Below, in pieces: positions 1-8,247 of a stretch of 64,000 nt of DNA; position 1 is the stretch's first letter, and each line of letters opens with the position of its first letter. The stretch comes from Meridianimarinicoccus marinus (GTDB lineage: Bacteria; Pseudomonadota; Alphaproteobacteria; Rhodobacterales; Rhodobacteraceae). The translations under genes were made by a program, and so were the position numbers. Where the stretch lies: the NCBI RefSeq assembly GCF_040689105.1, contig NZ_JBFBVU010000003.1, forward strand, positions 205,228-269,227. The letters are read 5' to 3'. The notes under the pieces were generated by a model. It searched no databases, was not told the DNA's origin, and was given only the letters and a program-made list of their open reading frames with translations.

Positions 1-1
1 C

Positions 2-658
2 TCGCCCAAGGATCGCGACATGGAGGCGCTGGCCGCCATGGTCGAAGGCGTCAAGGCGATGGGCATGGAAACCTGCATGACCCTGGGCATGCTGGAAGAC
101 GACCAGGTGCTGCGCCTGAAGGATGCCGGGCTGGACTACTACAACCACAACATCGACACCTCGGAACGCTATTACTCCGAGATCATCACCACCCGCACCT
201 TCGCCGACCGCATCGACACGCTGAACCGCGTGCGCGAAGCCGGCATCAAGGTCTGTGCCGGCGGCATCGTCGGCATGGGCGAGCAGCAGATGGACCGCGT
301 CGACATGCTGCTGGCGCTGGCCAATCTGCAAGAACATCCCGACAGCGTGCCGATCAACCAGCTGATCCCGATCGCCGACACGCCGCTGGCCGATGTGACC
401 AAGATCGACCCCATCGAGTTCGTGCGTACCATCGCGCTGGCCCGCATCCTGATGCCGAAGTCTCATGTGCGCCTGTCCGCAGGCCGCACCGAGATGAGCG
501 ACGAGATGCAGGCCATGTGCTTCTTTGCCGGGGCCAATTCGATCTTCGTGGGCGACACCCTGCTGACCGCCGACAACCCGGAAGAGGACAAGGACGGGCA
601 ATTGTTCGACCGTCTGGGGATCGACGCCATGGCACCGGGCTGCGACGGATCGCGATGA
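2..658 (+). CDS. bioB: Biotin synthase BioB, C-terminal part
   Basis: Radical-SAM enzyme that inserts sulfur into dethiobiotin, the last step of biotin synthesis. The gene begins left of the window, so the N-terminus with the iron-sulfur CxxxCxxC motif is not visible. About 218 residues remain in one frame to a TGA. Recognisable BioB stretches are GMETCMTLGML, DYYNHNIDTSERYY and the C-terminal RLSAGRTEMSDEMQAMCFFAGANSIF region (quoted here only in part: SAGRTEMSDEMQ, FFAGANSIF). The stop overlaps the bioF start as ATGA, so it is the first visible gene of a translationally coupled bioBFDAGC operon. The identification is firm; any regulatory site for the operon lies outside the window. Confidence 0.96.
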   Translation, partial: SPKDRDMEALAAMVEGVKAMGMETCMTLGMLEDDQVLRLKDAGLDYYNHNIDTSERYYSEIITTRTFADRIDTLNRVREAGIKVCAGGIVGMGEQQMDRVDMLLALANLQEHPDSVPINQLIPIADTPLADVTKIDPIEFVRTIALARILMPKSHVRLSAGRTEMSDEMQAMCFFAGANSIFVGDTLLTADNPEEDKDGQLFDRLGIDAMAPGCDGSR

Positions 659-1794
659 CCGGATTTCCGCGCCACGCGCAGGCGCTGGCGTCCCTGACCT
701 CCCGTGGACGCCGCCGGGTTCTGGCGCCGCGTGCGGGGCATGACTTTGCCTCCAACGACTATCTCGGGCTGGCCGAGTCCGACTTGATGCGGGCGGCGGC
801 CCATGCGGCGCTGAACCGGGGCGTGCCGGTGGGCGCGGGCGGCTCGCGCCTGCTGCGTGGCAATACGCCCGAGCATGAGGCGCTGGAAGCCGAGGCCGCG
901 GCCTTTTTCGGGACCGAACGCGCGCTCTTCATGGGGGGCGGGTTTCAGGCCAACACGGCGATCTTTTCGACCCTGCCCCTGAAGGGCGATCTGGTGCTGC
1001 ATGACGCGTTGATCCACGCCTCGGCCCATGACGGGATGCGTCTGGGCCGCGCCGAGACCCGCAGTTTCCCGCACAATGATGTCCCCGCCGCCGAGGCCGC
1101 GATTGCCGACTGGCGCGCGGCGGGCGGCGACGGGCAGGTCTGGATCGCGGTCGAAAGCGTCTATTCGATGGATGGCGATTTTGCCCCGGTGGCCGAGCTG
1201 ATGGCGCTGGCCGACCGGCAGGGCGCGGTGCTGGTGGTGGACGAGGCCCATGCCACCGGCCTTTGGGGCCCCGGCGGGCGCGGGCTGTCGCACGACTTTG
1301 CAAACCGCTCCAACCTGCTGAGCCTGCATACCTGTGGCAAGGGGCTGGGCGTGTCCGGCGCGCTGATCTGCGGCGACGGTGTGCTGATCGACACGCTGGT
1401 AAACAAGGCGCGCAGCTTCATCTATGCCACCGCACCCTCGCCGCTGAACGCCGCGCTGGTGCGCGCGGCGCTGGCCGAACTGGACCGAAACCCCGATCTG
1501 CCGGACCGGGCGCGCGCACAAGTGGCCATGGCGCATCGGCTGGCCGAAGACCATTGCGGGCTGACCGGGCTGCACAGCCAGATCCTGCCAGTGATCCTGG
1601 GCGACGACAAACGGGCGCTGGCCGCCGCACAGGCGTTGCAGGCGCGCGGCCATGACATCCGCGCGATCCGCCCGCCCACCGTGCCGCGCGGCACCGCCCG
1701 GCTGCGGATCTCGATCACCCTGAACGTTGATGCCGGGGTGCTGGACGCCCTGTTTCGCGACCTTGCCCATGTGCTCGACACGGTGCCCGCATGA
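655..1794 (+). CDS. bioF: 8-amino-7-oxononanoate synthase BioF
   Basis: PLP-dependent alpha-oxoamine synthase that condenses pimeloyl-ACP with alanine. The 379-residue protein has the family landmarks FASNDYLGL near the N-terminus, GSRLLRGN, VVDEAHATGLWGPGGRG with the PLP-pyridine aspartate, and the lysine region HTCGKGLGVSGA. The start at 655 is chosen because it overlaps the bioB stop by 4 nt (ATGA) and gives the normal family length; the open frame extends further upstream inside bioB but without meaning. Its own stop overlaps bioD by 4 nt. Length is close to the usual 380-390 residues. Firm. Confidence 0.96.
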   Translation: MTGFPRHAQALASLTSRGRRRVLAPRAGHDFASNDYLGLAESDLMRAAAHAALNRGVPVGAGGSRLLRGNTPEHEALEAEAAAFFGTERALFMGGGFQANTAIFSTLPLKGDLVLHDALIHASAHDGMRLGRAETRSFPHNDVPAAEAAIADWRAAGGDGQVWIAVESVYSMDGDFAPVAELMALADRQGAVLVVDEAHATGLWGPGGRGLSHDFANRSNLLSLHTCGKGLGVSGALICGDGVLIDTLVNKARSFIYATAPSPLNAALVRAALAELDRNPDLPDRARAQVAMAHRLAEDHCGLTGLHSQILPVILGDDKRALAAAQALQARGHDIRAIRPPTVPRGTARLRISITLNVDAGVLDALFRDLAHVLDTVPA

Positions 1795-2417
1795 CCGCTG
1801 TCGTGGTGACGGGAACCGACACCGGCATCGGCAAGACCGTCTTTTCGGCCGGGCTGACCGCCGCCCTTGGCGCGACCTACTGGAAGCCCGTGCAATCGGG
1901 GCTGGAGGACGACACCGATAGCCAGATCGTTGCCCGCCTGTCCGGCCGCCCGACCTTACCCGAAGCGTGGCGGCTGCAACTTCCAGCCTCGCCGCACCTC
2001 TCGGCCGAGGCCGAAGGGGTCGAGATCGACGACATCGCCCTGACCCTACCCGACACCTCTGGCCCGCTGGTGGTCGAAGGCGCAGGCGGGCTGCTGGTGC
2101 CGCTGAACCGCCGCACGACCTATCTGGATGTCATCGCCCGCTGGCGCGCGCCGGTCATCCTGTGCGCCCGCACCGCCCTTGGCACCATCAACCATTCGTT
2201 GCTGTCGCTGGCCTCCCTGCGCGCGCGCGATGTTCCGGTGATCGGCATCGCCTTCATCGGCGCAGCAGAGCCCGAGGTGGAACAGACGATCTGCGATTTC
2301 GGGCAGGTGGCGCATCTGGGGCGGCTGGGCTTGCTGGACTCGCTCACGCCCACAACCCTGCGCGAAGAATTCATCGCCATCGACATCGACCGCATCCGCA
2401 AGAGCATGGCCGCATGA
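1791..2417 (+). CDS. bioD: ATP-dependent dethiobiotin synthetase BioD
   Basis: Forms the ureido ring of dethiobiotin from diaminopelargonic acid, CO2 and ATP. The 208-residue protein starts with the P-loop GTDTGIGKTVFSAGL and carries WKPVQSG, VEGAGGLLVPL and the late GTINHSLLSLASLRARDVP segment, all typical of BioD. It overlaps bioF upstream and bioA downstream by 4 nt each, implying coupled translation. Length is slightly short but within the family range. Firm. Confidence 0.96.
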   Translation: MTAVVVTGTDTGIGKTVFSAGLTAALGATYWKPVQSGLEDDTDSQIVARLSGRPTLPEAWRLQLPASPHLSAEAEGVEIDDIALTLPDTSGPLVVEGAGGLLVPLNRRTTYLDVIARWRAPVILCARTALGTINHSLLSLASLRARDVPVIGIAFIGAAEPEVEQTICDFGQVAHLGRLGLLDSLTPTTLREEFIAIDIDRIRKSMAA

Positions 2418-3697
2418 CTCCGCTAGAGTTCGACCAGCATCACCTGTGGCACCCCTATACCAATGTCACCAAGCCCGGCCCCACGTTTGTGGTGAAGGAG
2501 GCCGAGGGCGTCTGGCTGACCCTGGACGATGGCACCCGCATCATCGACGCCATGTCAAGCTGGTGGAGCACCATTCACGGCCACCGCCACCCCACCATCA
2601 CCAAGGACGTCCACGACCAGTTGGACCGGCTGCCACATGTGATGTTCGGCGGGCTCACCCATGATCCGGCGATCGAGCTGGGGCGGCGCCTGCTGGACCT
2701 TGCCCCGGATACGATGCAGCGGATCTTCTATTGCGACAGCGGCTCGGTCTCGGTCGAAGTGGCGCTGAAGATGGCGGTGCAATACCAAGTCTCGCTGGGT
2801 CGCCCCGCGCGCTGCGAATTCGCCACGATCCGGCAGGGCTATCACGGCGACACCTGGAAGGCGATGAGCGTCTGCGACCCGGTCACCGGGATGCACCACC
2901 TGTTCACCGGCGCCCTGTCGATCCAGCATTTCGTCGATCGTCCGCCCATCGCCATTGACGCCGACTGGTCCGACGATCCGGCACGCAATGGTCTGGGCGC
3001 GCTTGAGGCGCTGCTGACCGAAAATCAGGACCGCATCGCCGCACTTATCCTCGAACCCGTGGTGCAGGGCACGGGGGGGATGTATTTCTATCACCCCGAA
3101 TACCTGAACCGCGCCCGCGCCCTGTGCGATGCCCATGACATCGTGCTGATCTTCGACGAAATCGCCACCGGCTTTGGCCGCACCGGCCAGATGTTCGCCA
3201 CCGATCACACAAGCGTCCAGCCCGATATCCTGTGTCTGGGCAAGGCAATCACCGGCGGCACCATGTCCTTTGCCACCACCATGACCAACGAAAAGATCGC
3301 CGAAGGCATTGGCGGCGGCGATCCGGGTCTGTTCATGCACGGGCCGACCTTCATGGCCAACCCGCTGGCCTGCGCCGCCGCCGGGGCCAGCCTGTCGCTG
3401 TTGCAGCGCGGCGACTGGCAGGGGCAGGTCGCGGCCATCGAGGCGCAGTTGCGGGCCGAACTTGCCCCCGCCCGCGCCTTGCCCGGCGTGGCAGATGTGC
3501 GGGTGCTGGGCGCCATCGGCGTGATCGAGATGGACCATGTGGTCAGCGCCGACATCGCGCACGGGCATTGCAAGGAGATGGGCGTCTTCCTGCGCCCCTT
3601 CGGCAAGAAGATCTACACCATGCCACCCTTCGTGACCTCGCCCGATGAGCTGCGCCAGATCACCGCCGCCATGCTGCATCTGGCCAAGGTGCTGTGA
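2414..3697 (+). CDS. bioA: Adenosylmethionine-8-amino-7-oxononanoate aminotransferase BioA
   Basis: Class III PLP aminotransferase making 7,8-diaminopelargonic acid from KAPA, with S-adenosylmethionine as amino donor. The 427-residue product has LWHPYTN at the N-terminus, SSWWSTIHGH, the glycine-rich YCDSGSVSVEVALK cofactor region, FDEIATGFGRTG and the PLP-lysine motif LCLGKAITGG. The start at 2414 overlaps the bioD stop (ATGA); an upstream extension of the frame inside bioD is not used. Six bases separate it from bioG. The SSWW tryptophans and normal length support BioA rather than a generic class III transaminase. Confidence 0.96.
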   Translation: MTPLEFDQHHLWHPYTNVTKPGPTFVVKEAEGVWLTLDDGTRIIDAMSSWWSTIHGHRHPTITKDVHDQLDRLPHVMFGGLTHDPAIELGRRLLDLAPDTMQRIFYCDSGSVSVEVALKMAVQYQVSLGRPARCEFATIRQGYHGDTWKAMSVCDPVTGMHHLFTGALSIQHFVDRPPIAIDADWSDDPARNGLGALEALLTENQDRIAALILEPVVQGTGGMYFYHPEYLNRARALCDAHDIVLIFDEIATGFGRTGQMFATDHTSVQPDILCLGKAITGGTMSFATTMTNEKIAEGIGGGDPGLFMHGPTFMANPLACAAAGASLSLLQRGDWQGQVAAIEAQLRAELAPARALPGVADVRVLGAIGVIEMDHVVSADIAHGHCKEMGVFLRPFGKKIYTMPPFVTSPDELRQITAAMLHLAKVL

Positions 3698-3703
3698 GGC
3701 CCC

Positions 3704-4324
3704 ATGCAGGCGCGCTGGCTGAAACGGGACGGCGGTTCCGAGGTGATCGTGGTCTTCGGCGGCTGGGCCGTCGGCGCCGACTGCCTGTCGCATCTGGCCG
3801 GGCCGCAGGATGTGCTGTTCGTGGACGACTACCGCGACCTGACCCTCGATCTGCCCGACCTGTCTGCCTATGCCCGGCGGCGGCTGCTGGCCTGGTCCTT
3901 TGGCGTGGCGGCTTACGGCCACTGGCAGGCCGGGCGCGCAGATCCATTCACCCGCAAGACCGCCATCGCCGGGACATTGTCGCCGGTGGATGACCGGTTT
4001 GGCATCCCGCCCGCGGTGGTCGACCAGACCCGCGCGGCGCTGACCGAGGCCAGTTTCGCCAATTTCCAGCGGCGCTGCTTCGGAAACCGGGTGGCCCCCG
4101 TACCGCTCGACATCGCGGCGCGGCAGGAGGAGCTTGCCGCCGTTGCCAGTCGCGGTGCGGCGCCGGACACACAATTCGACGCCATAGTGCTGCCCACCCG
4201 CGACCGCATCTTTCCCCCGGCCAACATGGCGCGCGTCTGGACCGGGCAGGCCGACCGCCTCCAACAGATCGACGCCCCGCATGCCCCCTTTGGCCAGTGG
4301 CAAAGCTGGGACGACGTGCCATGA
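3704..4324 (+). CDS. bioG: Pimeloyl-ACP methyl ester esterase, BioG type
   Basis: Likely removes the methyl group from pimeloyl-ACP methyl ester, the gatekeeper step that ends fatty-acid-style pimelate assembly. The 206-residue protein matches the BioG (DUF452) alpha/beta-hydrolase family: VVFGGWAVG near residue 20, the nucleophile-elbow-like AWSFGV with Ser65, VDDYRD with an acidic residue, and a late PHAPFGQW motif that supplies the histidine. It lies 6 nt after bioA and overlaps bioC by 4 nt, so the esterase and the methyltransferase that make and use the methyl ester are adjacent. BioG replaces BioH, BioK or BioJ in some bacteria. Function is inferred from motifs and context. Confidence 0.9.
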   Translation: MQARWLKRDGGSEVIVVFGGWAVGADCLSHLAGPQDVLFVDDYRDLTLDLPDLSAYARRRLLAWSFGVAAYGHWQAGRADPFTRKTAIAGTLSPVDDRFGIPPAVVDQTRAALTEASFANFQRRCFGNRVAPVPLDIAARQEELAAVASRGAAPDTQFDAIVLPTRDRIFPPANMARVWTGQADRLQQIDAPHAPFGQWQSWDDVP

Positions 4325-5091
4325 GCGCCGAGATCACCCGCGTCGCCCGCGCCTTTCGCCGGGGCCTGCCGACCTATGGCCGAGATGCCCGCGCCCAGGC
4401 CCGCATCGCGGCGTATCTGGCCGCGCTGATCCGCGCCCACGCCGTACCGCGCCCGGCCCGCGTGCTGGAATTCGGCTGCGGCACCGGCTTTCTGACCCGG
4501 CACCTGCTGGACGACCTGCACCCCGGCCAGTTCTGGGTCAACGACCTGCTGCCGGAAACCGCCGATCTTCTTGCCCCGCGCCTGCGCGCCCATCCCGGCG
4601 CGGCATTTTTTCTGCCCGGCCCGATCCAGTCCATCGACCTGCCCGCGCGGCTGGACCTGATCGCCTCGGCCTCGACCGTGCAATGGTTCGACGATCCGGC
4701 GCGGGAAGTGGCACGGCTGTGCCGGCAACTGGCCCCCGGCGGTCTGTTGGCGCTCAGCGGGTTCGGCCCCGACCAGTTTCACGAATTGCAGGCGCTTGGC
4801 TCGACCGCCGCCGCACCGGGCTATGTGGCGCCGGGTGAATGGGCGGGGATTCTGCCGAAGGAAATGACCCTTCTGCATGTGGAAGACCGGCACATGCGGC
4901 TGGCCTTCCCCGATGCACCGGCCGTTCTGCGGCACCTGCGCAGCACCGGCGTCAACGCCGGGGCCGGCCAGATCTGGAGCAAGGGCCGCCTGTCCCGGTT
5001 CGAGACCAGCTATCGCGACCGCTTTGCCCGCTTGGGCGCGCTTCCGGTGACCTATCACCCGGTGTTCGTGCTGGCGCGCCGCACGGCATAG
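4321..5091 (+). CDS. bioC: Malonyl-ACP O-methyltransferase BioC
   Basis: SAM-dependent methyltransferase that caps malonyl-ACP as its methyl ester so that the fatty-acid machinery can extend it to pimelate. The 256-residue protein has the SAM motif I VLEFGCGTGFLTRHL, the post-II stretch WVNDLLPE, ASASTVQWFDDP and a C-terminal RLSRFETSYRDRFA region seen in BioC. The start at 4321 overlaps the bioG stop (ATGA); an earlier in-frame ATG at 4297 would lie deeper in bioG. It is the last gene of the operon. Family assignment within class I methyltransferases rests on the bioG-bioC pairing. Confidence 0.9.
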   Translation: MSAEITRVARAFRRGLPTYGRDARAQARIAAYLAALIRAHAVPRPARVLEFGCGTGFLTRHLLDDLHPGQFWVNDLLPETADLLAPRLRAHPGAAFFLPGPIQSIDLPARLDLIASASTVQWFDDPAREVARLCRQLAPGGLLALSGFGPDQFHELQALGSTAAAPGYVAPGEWAGILPKEMTLLHVEDRHMRLAFPDAPAVLRHLRSTGVNAGAGQIWSKGRLSRFETSYRDRFARLGALPVTYHPVFVLARRTA

Positions 5092-5460
5092 GACAGGCTG
5101 GCCCCTGCACCATGCTGGCGCCCTTCCCTGCGGCCATTCATTCCCCGCAGGAAACCGGCCCTTCCTGGCGGACCGGGTCGGATTTATCACCCCGAAACCG
5201 CCACGGTCGGCGGCGCAGACCCGCGCCACGGAACGTAAGGATGCAGGCAAGCGCCGAGTCGCCGCTTGTCCCGCCACCGCGCGATGCGCCTTACCCACGC
5301 GTCACCTTGGGAAGGCCGCAACTGAACCCCTCGGATCTTCGGAAAATCCGCACCACGATCCGGCCAATGCGCGAAAATCCGCCCAGAGGGTGCCGTTTAT
5401 GCCACTTCTACCATAGGGCGAGTATCCACCTTCTGGTACCCTGCTTCCGGCGCGGCTAGG
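5092..5460. other. Intergenic region after bioC
   Basis: About 370 bases without a credible gene. It holds a 7-bp inverted repeat CCTGCGG...CCGCAGG at 5127-5151, 36 nt after the bioC stop, without a following T tract; it may be a weak end-of-operon hairpin. Open frames here are antisense or out-of-frame shadows. Confidence 0.5.
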
Positions 5461-5476
5461 TTTCACTGTGGTGAAA
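5461..5476. promoter_or_regulatory. Inverted repeat TTTCAC-N4-GTGAAA, candidate operator
   Basis: A perfect 6-bp inverted repeat, TTTCAC tgtg GTGAAA, ends 30 nt before the ATG of the XRE-cupin regulator. Such short palindromes directly upstream of HTH regulator genes are often autoregulatory operators. No binding data can be derived from sequence alone. Confidence 0.4.
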
Positions 5477-5506
5477 GCCGTGTGTTGACCAGTTGCAGGA
5501 GAGCCA

Positions 5507-6136
5507 ATGCCCCAAGCCGTTTCCAAGCCGGACAAGAAAGACCCGCGCACGCGTCCCGAAAAGGATCTGGAATCGGCCATCGGTCGCGAAGTTCGCGCGC
5601 ATCGCCACCAGCAGGACATGACCGTCGCCGACCTGTCGCGCAAGACCGGCCTGTCCATGGGGATGCTGTCCAAGATCGAGAACGGTAATATTTCTCCGTC
5701 GCTGACGACCCTGCAATCGCTGGCCACGGCCCTGAACGTGCCGATCACCACCTTTTTCAAGCGCTATGAGCGGCGCCGCAAGGCGGTGCACGTCCGGCCA
5801 AGCGATGCCGCCGAGATCACCCGAACCGGTGCCCCCGACAGCTATCGCTACAACCTGCTGGGCGATCTTGGCCCCAGCCACACCGGTGTCTCGGTCGAGC
5901 CTTACCTGATCACCCTGACCGACAATGCCGACATTCACACCGGGTTTCAGCATGACGGGGTCGAGCTGATCTATGTGCTGGAGGGCGAGATCCGCTATCG
6001 CCACGGCGACGACACCTATGATCTGCAACCGGGCGACAGTTTCTTCTTCGACGCCGATGCGCCGCATGGCCCGGAAGAGTTGATCCGCGTACCGGTGCGC
6101 GTGCTCTCGGTGATCTCGACCCCGAAAGCGTCCTGA
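5507..6136 (+). CDS. XRE-family transcriptional regulator with C-terminal cupin domain
   Basis: A 209-residue DNA-binding regulator. Residues about 20-80 form a lambda-repressor-like helix-turn-helix (EVRAHRHQQDMTVADLSRKTG, partly: MTVADLSRKTGLSMGMLSKI, then ENGNISPSLTTLQ). Residues about 130-205 form a small cupin (GVELIYVLEGEIRYR, LQPGDSFFFDADAPHGP) that probably senses a small ligand. This architecture is shared with SutR/PuuR-like regulators of metabolic genes. The ATG has a good ribosome site (AGGAGA). The gene stands alone, and the inverted repeat at 5461-5476 is a plausible autoregulatory site. Ligand and targets unknown. Confidence 0.88.
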   Translation: MPQAVSKPDKKDPRTRPEKDLESAIGREVRAHRHQQDMTVADLSRKTGLSMGMLSKIENGNISPSLTTLQSLATALNVPITTFFKRYERRRKAVHVRPSDAAEITRTGAPDSYRYNLLGDLGPSHTGVSVEPYLITLTDNADIHTGFQHDGVELIYVLEGEIRYRHGDDTYDLQPGDSFFFDADAPHGPEELIRVPVRVLSVISTPKAS

Positions 6137-6138
6137 GG

Positions 6139-6963
6139 TCAGACCCCGCAGCGCGTCAACAGCCCGTCCAGCATCCCGTGATACCCCGCGCCGAACAGGC
6201 GCACATGCACGATCGCGGGCCACAGCTGATAGATCGGCCGGCGCGTCGCGCAGCCCGGTTCGGTCGCGCCGTAGGCCTCGGCAAATTCGGGGCCGGGGGT
6301 GCCGAACAGATGCAGCATCGCCAGGTCGACCTCGCCATGCCCGTGATAGCTGGCCGGATCGACCAACCCGGTGAAGGTCCCGCGCTGCGCCAGCAGGTTG
6401 CCGGACCACAGATCGCCATGCAGCAAGGCCGGTGCGGGGGTGCGCGGCAGGCGGTTCGGCAGTTCCCGCGCCAGCGCCTCCAACCGCCGTGCAAACGGCG
6501 GCGGCAGGGCGGCGGCCTTGGGCAGCAGACGCCGTTCGGCCCAGAAGCCGGGCCAGTCCGCGACGGGCGCGTTCGGGATTCGCAGGGCGCCAAAGGCATA
6601 GTCCTCGGGCCAGCCGTAAGTCGTGCCGGTGGTCCCATGCAGTCTGCGCAGCGCCGCACCCAGCGCGCGCCAGCCAGAGCCGTTCAGCACACCATCATCG
6701 GGCAGGTCTTCCAGCACCAGCACGCGGTCCGACACCGCCAGAACCTTCGGCGCCGGAACCCCCGTCGCCCGGATCGCCGTCAGCATCTTTGCTTCGACCC
6801 GAGGTGCCGGGCCGGATTTGGCAACCACGCTACCTCCGGTCCCAAGATGCAGACGCAGGACCACACACAGATCACCCCCTGACAGGCGCTCTGCCTCGGT
6901 GACCGGGGTGTTCAGCGCGATGCCCGCCGCATGTGCGATGTCGCGGGCCGTCATCTGTGTCAT
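6139..6963 (-). CDS. Fructosamine kinase family protein
   Basis: A 274-residue protein of the fructosamine/ketosamine-3-kinase family, an aminoglycoside-phosphotransferase-like fold that phosphorylates glycated amines so that they decompose. Visible are VVAKSGPAP (probable ATP lysine), the catalytic loop LLHGDLWSGNLLAQRG, and the metal-binding GLVDPASYHGHGEVDLAML. The start has a strong AGGAGG site about 7 nt upstream. It converges on the XRE-cupin gene with a 2-nt gap and is divergent from the rRNA methyltransferase. The role in protein repair is inferred from the family. Confidence 0.85.
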   Translation of the reverse strand: MTQMTARDIAHAAGIALNTPVTEAERLSGGDLCVVLRLHLGTGGSVVAKSGPAPRVEAKMLTAIRATGVPAPKVLAVSDRVLVLEDLPDDGVLNGSGWRALGAALRRLHGTTGTTYGWPEDYAFGALRIPNAPVADWPGFWAERRLLPKAAALPPPFARRLEALARELPNRLPRTPAPALLHGDLWSGNLLAQRGTFTGLVDPASYHGHGEVDLAMLHLFGTPGPEFAEAYGATEPGCATRRPIYQLWPAIVHVRLFGAGYHGMLDGLLTRCGV

Positions 6964-7051
6964 GCGGTGCCCTCCTGTCTACGTGGTGCGCGTTTCGACC
7001 TGGCCTGACAAGCCCCTCGCAGCCGCCCGTGTTCCGGGGTATGCGAAGCAC

Positions 7052-8167
7052 ATGACGCAAGAGCCCAACTTCGAGATCTTCCTGATGGCACCCCCGGGCC
7101 TTGAGGCATTGCTGTGCGCCGAGGCCCGCGAACAGGGCTTCGACCAGCCCAATGCGGTGCCCGGTGGCGTGACCATACAGGGCGGCTGGCCCGAGGTCTG
7201 GCGTGCCAACCTGCAATTGCGCGGTGCGGGCCGGGTGCTGGCCCGGATCGGCAGTTTCCGCGCCCTCCATCTGGCGCAACTGGACAAGCGCGCCCGCAAG
7301 TTTCCCTGGGCCGAGGTGCTGCGCCCCGATCTGCCCGTGCGGGTCGAGGCCACCTGCAAACGCTCGCGCATCTATCACGCCAAGGCCGCCACCCAGCGGA
7401 TCGAACGCGCCATCGCCGAGGAACTGGGCGCCCAAATCTCTGCCGAGGCCGCGATCACCGTGAAGGCGCGGATCGAGGATGATCTGGTCACCCTCAGCGT
7501 CGACACCTCGGGCGAGGCGCTGCACAAACGCGGCCACAAGGAGGCCGTGGGCAAGGCCCCCATGCGCGAAACCATGGCGGCCCTGTTCCTGCGCGATTGC
7601 GGCTATGACGGGAAAGAAACGGTTGTGGACCCGATGTGCGGCTCGGGCACCTTCGTGATCGAGGCGGCGGAAATCGCTTGCGGGCTGGCACCGGGGCGCA
7701 GCCGCAGCTTCGCGTTCGAGCATCTGGCCAGTTTCGACGCCGGGCGCTGGCAGGCGCTGCGCGACGCCCAGATGCCGCAAGCCACCGACGCCCGCTTCTA
7801 CGGCAGTGACCGCGACGCGGGCGCCATCCGCTTCAGCATCGCCAATGCCGCCCGTGCCGGGGTCGAGGATATGGTGCAGTTCGACATGAAACCGGTCAGC
7901 AACATCGCCCCGCCAGACGGTCCGCCCGGTCTGGTCATCGTCAACCCGCCCTACGGCGCGCGCATCGGCAACCGCAAGTTGCTGTTCGGCCTGTACGGCA
8001 GCCTTGGAAAGACGCTGGCGACACGGTTCTCCGGCTGGCGGGTGGGGCTGGTGACCTCGGACGGCGGGCTGGCGCGGGCCACGGAACTACCGTTTTTACC
8101 CTCGGGCCCTTCTGTGGCCTTCGGCGGCCTGAAGGTGACGCTGCACAAGACCGGCCCCCTGCCCTGA
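7052..8167 (+). CDS. THUMP-domain class I SAM-dependent RNA methyltransferase (RlmL N-terminal type)
   Basis: Probably methylates guanine N2 in 23S rRNA, like the N-terminal half of RlmL. The 371-residue protein begins FEIFLMAPPGLEALLCAEA, has a THUMP-like RNA-binding region at about 45-155, the SAM motif DPMCGSGTFVIEAAEIA near residue 195 and the catalytic NPPYGARIG motif near residue 300. The ATG at 7052 is chosen because homology-like sequence begins there; the frame is open far upstream over the antisense fructosamine kinase gene. No clear Shine-Dalgarno is seen. Substrate position is inferred. Confidence 0.87.
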   Translation: MTQEPNFEIFLMAPPGLEALLCAEAREQGFDQPNAVPGGVTIQGGWPEVWRANLQLRGAGRVLARIGSFRALHLAQLDKRARKFPWAEVLRPDLPVRVEATCKRSRIYHAKAATQRIERAIAEELGAQISAEAAITVKARIEDDLVTLSVDTSGEALHKRGHKEAVGKAPMRETMAALFLRDCGYDGKETVVDPMCGSGTFVIEAAEIACGLAPGRSRSFAFEHLASFDAGRWQALRDAQMPQATDARFYGSDRDAGAIRFSIANAARAGVEDMVQFDMKPVSNIAPPDGPPGLVIVNPPYGARIGNRKLLFGLYGSLGKTLATRFSGWRVGLVTSDGGLARATELPFLPSGPSVAFGGLKVTLHKTGPLP

Positions 8168-8247
8168 GGCGCCAGCCTGGGTTTCTTACAGTCTGTTCAC
8201 GAATGATTTTCATGACCTTCCCTGCCCGCACTTGTTAGGGTCGGCGC

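Noticed and set aside
2555..4303. 582-codon antisense frame over bioA and bioG
   Set aside because: Covers two certain genes and has the glycine/histidine-rich composition of a shadow frame.
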